Assembly (NCBI GenBank): GCA_021648375.1
Contig: JAKISW010000036.1
Span: 1 to 29,436 of the forward strand
Origin: Devosiaceae bacterium
GTDB lineage: Bacteria > Pseudomonadota > Alphaproteobacteria > Rhizobiales > Devosiaceae
Reading direction: 5' to 3'
Length of the DNA: 29,436 nt
Shown piece by piece: positions 26,562 through 29,436 of this stretch (its first letter is position 1; each line of letters opens with the position of its first letter). A model generated the notes under the pieces. The model was not told the origin of the DNA. It worked only from the letters and a program-made list of their open reading frames with translations, and did not search any database. The position numbers and the translations under genes are program-made.

Positions 26562-27070
26562 GCAATAGCATCTCCATTGGCAAACCATTTTTGCACATAT
26601 GTGCCCAAAAACGAACCCAAAAACATCAACCCGAGAAAAATCAACAGATTTTCAGGCATGAATGCCACAAGAGTAATGGCCGGGCCGGGGCAGATGCCAG
26701 ACATCCCCCAACCAATTCCAAACAATACCGCCCCAATAATCAGCGGCCTGTCAATCTGCTTTAACGCAGGCAAATGAAACTGCTTGTCAAAAAGCGGTGC
26801 TGATCTGGATTTTGTCAACAAGACACTCACCATCATCACGGCAATTGCACCGATTATAACCAGTGCCAGAGAAGGATCCCAACCGTTCTGACTTATGGCT
26901 CCAAAGTCCAAAAACCTCAAAACTTTGAGCGGATCAATCATTTGCGAAATATAAAGCCCGGCTCCAAACAAACCACCGCTAAGCACGGCAACTGCAAGAT
27001 AGGCTAGATTGGTAACAGAACTGGACACATTGTCATGTGTCACATTGTCATGCGTAATTGAATTGCTCAT
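26558..27070 (-). CDS. YeeE/YedE-type membrane protein (second half, DUF6691-like)
   Basis: This 170-residue integral membrane protein has about four helices. The conserved segments are DPLKVLRFLDFGAI, RPLIIGAVLFGIGWGMSGICPGPA and a terminal GTYVQKW. The cysteine in GICPGPA is the kind of conserved residue implicated in thiosulfate handling in the TsuA (YeeE) family. It pairs with the next gene upstream, each providing half of a full-length YeeE. I start at ATG 27070, which follows CAGGAG. The N-terminus has a duplicated THDNV unit encoded by two 15-bp repeats at 27027-27056. Substrate is inferred as a sulfur species, as for PmpA/PmpB-like pairs. Confidence 0.82.
   Translation of the reverse strand: MSNSITHDNVTHDNVSSSVTNLAYLAVAVLSGGLFGAGLYISQMIDPLKVLRFLDFGAISQNGWDPSLALVIIGAIAVMMVSVLLTKSRSAPLFDKQFHLPALKQIDRPLIIGAVLFGIGWGMSGICPGPAITLVAFMPENLLIFLGLMFLGSFLGTYVQKWFANGDAIA
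27027..27056. repeat. 15-bp tandem duplication in the DUF6691-like gene
   Basis: Two adjacent 15-base units, each starting CACATTGTCATG, match at 14 of 15 positions. They encode the repeated THDNV in the N-terminal tail, in frame. Confidence 0.8.
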
Positions 27071-27093
27071 TTTTAACTCCTGTACCAATAAAA

Positions 27094-27552
27094 TTAAACT
27101 ATGCCGGTGACGGCAACGATGATGGCAGCGGTGGCAAAAAACACCAACACGGCAACTAATGAACGCAACGAGAATCTCGCAAGACCACTAACTCCATGGC
27201 CCGACGTGCAGCCATTGCCAATTTTTGTGCCAAGCCCCACCAGTAATCCGGCACTAGCTATCCACAACGGGTTGCCGATCAACTGCACAGCATCTCCACC
27301 AAATCCACCAACCCCGATATTGGGCAAAAGAACCGAGGCAATAAATCCACCTATGATCATGGAGACCAAAAACAGCACCCGCCACATTATGGGATTGGGA
27401 GAATTTTTGGCAGGATTTTTAGGGGGAGGGAGAATTTGACCAAAAATTCCAGAGATGCCGGCAATCCTGCCATTACCCACCCAAAGAATTGCCGAGGCCA
27501 GACCAATCATTAATCCGCCAATCAAAGACGAAACGGGAGTAAAATATTCCAT
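27094..27552 (-). CDS. YeeE/YedE-type membrane protein (first half)
   Basis: This 152-residue membrane protein has four to five predicted helices. It opens with FTPVSSLIGGLMIGLASAIL followed by GRIAGISGI. It carries the family signature GNGCTSGHGVSGLARFSLRSL, whose cysteine is the counterpart of the one in the downstream partner. It is the first gene of the three-gene minus-strand operon; the partner starts 23 bases after its stop. I use ATG 27552; a GTG immediately before it is also possible, and the ribosome-binding site (AGGG, about 12 bases upstream) is not well spaced. The role is probably transport of thiosulfate or another sulfur compound. Confidence 0.85.
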   Translation of the reverse strand: MEYFTPVSSLIGGLMIGLASAILWVGNGRIAGISGIFGQILPPPKNPAKNSPNPIMWRVLFLVSMIIGGFIASVLLPNIGVGGFGGDAVQLIGNPLWIASAGLLVGLGTKIGNGCTSGHGVSGLARFSLRSLVAVLVFFATAAIIVAVTGIV

Positions 27553-27817
27553 CACACAAAAACCCTGTTTTGGAGTTTAAAAGAAACAACGGGCAATAAA
27601 AACCGAATACAGCGGCGTAATCAGCCGAAGCAGACATACAATCTATTAGTTTTTTCTCATATAAAACAGGTGCTTACAAAAAATAAGTCAGCATTTTTAT
27701 GGAAAAGACCTGCGACAACATAAAAAATCAGGGCAGGGGTGTGCACCAGAATTTGTTTCTATTGTTCCATGGAATAGTAGAAAAAATATTTTGTTGAATT
27801 TCAATCATGCTTGCGAC
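27553..27817. other. intergenic region between the YeeE operon and tRNA-Ser
   Basis: No gene is supported in this AT-rich stretch, which with the tRNA leader amounts to 363 bases. It should hold the YeeE-operon promoter (minus strand), which I cannot place. A 10-base perfect palindrome TTCCATGGAA at 27765-27774, within CTATTG...AATAG, is the most site-like sequence. Confidence 0.45.
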
Positions 27818-27846
27818 TTGCCATTGAATCGACAAAGCGCTATGTG
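27818..27846 (+). promoter_or_regulatory. candidate promoter for tRNA-Ser
   Basis: TTGCCA, 17 bases, then TATGTG, about 70 bases before the tRNA. The spacing is ideal and the hexamers moderate. Confidence 0.35.
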
Positions 27847-27915
27847 GCTTTTGTAAATCTTTCGGGCATATTCTGGAGTTTGCAAAAACCTTTGAAACCG
27901 ATGAGTTTCATATGC

Positions 27916-28005
27916 GGGTGGGTGGCAGAGTGGTTGAATGCTCTGGTCTTGAAAACCAGCGAGCGCGCAAGCGTTCCGGGGGTTCGAATCCCTCCCCACC
28001 CGCCA
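27916..28005 (+). tRNA. tRNA-Ser (anticodon TGA)
   Basis: This 90-base class II tRNA has an encoded CCA. The acceptor arms GGGTGGG and CCCACCC pair fully, with discriminator G. The D-arm region is GGCAGAGTGGTTGAATGC. The anticodon stem CTGGT/ACCAG encloses CTTGAAA, with anticodon TGA at 27950-27952. A long variable arm GCGAGCGCGCAAGCGTTCC is present, as expected for serine. The T-arm contains GTTCGAATC. A terminator follows directly and the 3' end is duplicated at 28156-28176. Confidence 0.98.
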
Positions 28006-28008
28006 TTA

Positions 28009-28041
28009 AAAAAGCCATCACTTTTTGTGGTGGTTTTTTTA
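28009..28041 (+). terminator. Rho-independent terminator after tRNA-Ser
   Basis: AAAAAAGCCATCAC pairs with GTGGTGG and a run of T across a TTTTT loop, ending in TTTTTTT. It starts four bases after the tRNA CCA. Confidence 0.8.
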
Positions 28042-28444
28042 ATGGTTGATGGCGCTGGTGAAGAGAACGCCAAGCCGGAACGGCTAGGGTTCGAAAACAA
28101 GCTTAGTGAACAAAGTGAACTTAGCGGTTTCGATGTTGGGGCAAAGCCACAACATAATCCCTCCCCACCTACCATTTTGTGTTTGCCTGCTTGAAAAAGG
28201 CCAATCTCAGCACTAATCGTCCAAGCGCTAACGGATCAGATATCTATAGCCAGCATGGGTTTGCAAAGAAACTGATGGCGAGTTCGAACGATCATCAAAA
28301 TTATGCTCTATCGCGAGAAGCAAAACAGTGAAAAACCTAACGTGCACTGCAAGCTGTGTTTTGTATTACAAAACGCTTGGCAAGGGAAAAGCTGGCACTC
28401 TCCCGTTACATCCCTCCAGAAAGAAAGATTGATTGATTGAAAAA
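28042..28444. other. gene-free region between tRNA-Ser and the accessory module
   Basis: I see no supportable gene in these 403 bases. Short frames lack starts or families. It holds the duplicated tRNA end at 28156-28176, and AGTGAAC twice in 28105-28125. A GATT tetranucleotide run lies near 28428-28439. The absence of genes next to a tRNA end duplication suggests decayed junction DNA of an integrated element. Confidence 0.45.
28156..28176 (+). repeat. duplicated 3' end of tRNA-Ser (att-like)
   Basis: AATCCCTCCCCACC, two mismatches, then CCATT: 19 of 21 positions equal the tRNA-Ser 3' end at 27987-28007, in the same orientation, 169 bases downstream. Integrases commonly use tRNA 3' ends as attachment sites and leave such direct repeats. 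No integrase gene is in view. Confidence 0.6.
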
Positions 28445-29206
28445 TCAGACTTCATATTTCACAAGGATATTGGCAACCAAATCCTGGACAAAATCAATTA
28501 CTTTGGCCTTTCCAATTTTCACGCCTGATGGATGAGCCGAGCTATTTCTAGTTTGCAATTTTTGATCCAATATCTTCCTGACGTCGTTCGAGATGATTTT
28601 GGCAATCCTGCAAAATTCAATGAATTTCCCTTCTGGTATTTCATTGAAATCATCAATTTCATTTATTTTTTTAATTTTGACGCGCTTGTCAGTGTTTGAT
28701 GAGAGTACTGCATTAAATTCGCTCAGTTTATGTTTCAAAATGTATGACTGCAAATGATCAACTGTCAAAAGCCAAGTTAAAACGATGGTACCGCGATTAG
28801 CGCCAACCTCGAAACAATCTAGCGCCTCTGATAGGAACTCCTTGGTGTTGGGGTTTGCTATCTGTCCTTCAAGACTTCGAAGCATACTGCTCGTTTCAGT
28901 AACTATTGTCTCAGCACCCAACTGCTTAGCAGAACTCTCTCTGGCATGCCTGTGCAATTTAATGCCTTTTGGCTTCTTGATGTATGTGGGTGGCCTTTTT
29001 GTTACTCCGGCTGAAAGCCTTGCTGATGTATTGGCGGGGGGCAAAAGATCGCATGCTTCAAAACACGCATTGATTTCTTTTGCGGTGGCTAATTCTGCCC
29101 CAAGCTCAACGGTTAGATGATAAACAAACATTTCAATCAATACGACCTGTGGCAACTCGCGGACATCAGAAATTGAATTGTAGAACCTGCTGGCCGAACT
29201 GCTCAT
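28445..29206 (-). CDS. hypothetical protein with predicted N-terminal winged helix and C-terminal HEPN-like domain
   Basis: This 253-residue protein is not a family I can name. The N-terminal part (residues about 15-90) has VLIEMFVYHLTVELG followed by TAKEINACFEACDLLPPAN and a basic stretch ending KLHRHARE, which reads like a winged-helix or adaptor domain. The C-terminal half is helical. It ends with TRNSSAHPSG, where Arg220 and His225 form the R-x4-H motif of HEPN ribonucleases (codons at 28532-28549), then a final amphipathic helix. AAGGTG precedes the ATG, which overlaps the upstream gene's stop as ATGA. HEPN proteins are frequent in toxin-antitoxin and anti-phage systems, so a defence role is inferred, not shown. 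Confidence 0.68.
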   Translation of the reverse strand: MSSSASRFYNSISDVRELPQVVLIEMFVYHLTVELGAELATAKEINACFEACDLLPPANTSARLSAGVTKRPPTYIKKPKGIKLHRHARESSAKQLGAETIVTETSSMLRSLEGQIANPNTKEFLSEALDCFEVGANRGTIVLTWLLTVDHLQSYILKHKLSEFNAVLSSNTDKRVKIKKINEIDDFNEIPEGKFIEFCRIAKIISNDVRKILDQKLQTRNSSAHPSGVKIGKAKVIDFVQDLVANILVKYEV

Positions 29207-29436
29207 TCATCACCTTTTTTCTTCAGGTCGTGATCAAAGTGCCTATTTCCAATGAAAGTTAAGCTGATATCACTTGCGGAATTGTAGTCGATATAGCCAA
29301 ATTTCTTACTGCTAGTGTCTCGAAAAGACTGCGCAAATGCGGCCGCTGGTTTTTCTCCGACAGCATTGTAGCACGTATAGATTTGGTCAGTACTTGGGTC
29401 TTCAATTCCTGCTGTATCCCTCAAAAACCGCATGAA
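29203..29436 (-). CDS. partial unknown gene upstream of the HEPN-like gene
   Basis: Only the last 77 codons of the minus-strand frame are visible; it runs off the window edge. An ATG at 29433 exists, but there is no room to see a ribosome-binding site, so the true start is probably outside. The visible part includes DTAGIEDPSTDQIYTCYNAVG and ends FIGNRHFDHDLKKKGDE; I recognise no family. Its stop overlaps the HEPN-like gene's start by four bases, so the two proteins are likely made together and may act as partners. Confidence 0.55.
   Translation of the reverse strand, partial: FMRFLRDTAGIEDPSTDQIYTCYNAVGEKPAAAFAQSFRDTSSKKFGYIDYNSASDISLTFIGNRHFDHDLKKKGDE

Noticed and set aside
27805..28194. 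Overlapping frames on both strands across tRNA-Ser
   Set aside because: They read through the tRNA and its terminator; no ribosome-binding site or protein family supports them.
28195..28444. Possible short coding frame in the gap left of the HEPN-like gene
   Set aside because: The open stretch after a stop at about 28247 has no start codon in frame and no similarity I recognise.
1..29436. CRISPR array, rRNA, integrase or full insertion sequence
   Set aside because: I saw no regularly spaced repeats, no rRNA-like sequence and no transposase or integrase motif in any reading frame.

Overview
This window is chromosomal DNA from an alphaproteobacterium, most likely a member of the Hyphomicrobiales (Rhizobiales). 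Three things support this. The gene runs secG-pyrG-eno, clpP-clpX-lon-hupB-tRNA-Val and recG/sdhE-mfd are typical of the group. There is an IalB-family periplasmic protein and a small DUF4169 protein, both characteristic of the class. There is also a pair of palindromic repeats with the AAAACCGGTTCCCAC core of the RIME-type intergenic elements known from rhizobia. Base composition is moderate, mid-forties % GC by eye. I cannot name the genus from the sequence alone.

Layout. 1-436 holds a MITE-like element with terminal inverted repeats. 437-6017 carries secG, pyrG, a DUF4169 gene, a GlpR-type regulator, a 1-Cys peroxiredoxin and enolase. A bidirectional terminator separates eno from a convergent DoxX membrane-protein gene. 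6889-9510 holds a serine-hydrolase gene followed closely by the bifunctional NAD(P)H-hydrate repair enzyme. A cytochrome P450 gene converges on it. 10900-17780 is a protein-quality-control block: clpP and lon have candidate heat-shock (RpoH) promoters, clpX lies between them, then come a TetA-like MFS pump and HU. tRNA-Val(TAC) follows. recG (minus) diverges from the translationally coupled sdhE-mfd pair.

24268-27552 holds an IalB-family gene bracketed by two 130-bp inverted repeats that differ at a single base. A minus-strand operon follows, with two YeeE/YedE-type membrane proteins and a UbiH-like FAD monooxygenase overlapping by ATGA. tRNA-Ser(TGA) lies at 27916-28005. Its 3' end is duplicated 169 bp downstream, which looks like an attachment-site duplication. 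Next to it, at the right edge, is an accessory-looking minus-strand pair: a truncated unknown gene overlapping by ATGA a 253-aa protein with a C-terminal HEPN-type R-x4-H motif. This pair is the best candidate in the window for an undescribed (possibly defence or toxin-antitoxin) system.

Most of the window is housekeeping: protein export, CTP synthesis, glycolysis, metabolite repair, proteolysis, and DNA repair at stalled forks and stalled transcription. The novelty lies in the repeat-flanked ialB cassette, the MITE-like element at the left edge and the tRNA-Ser-adjacent module at the right edge. Where the longest reading frame started too far upstream, I chose the start using ribosome-binding sites and family N-termini, and the reason is given in each entry.
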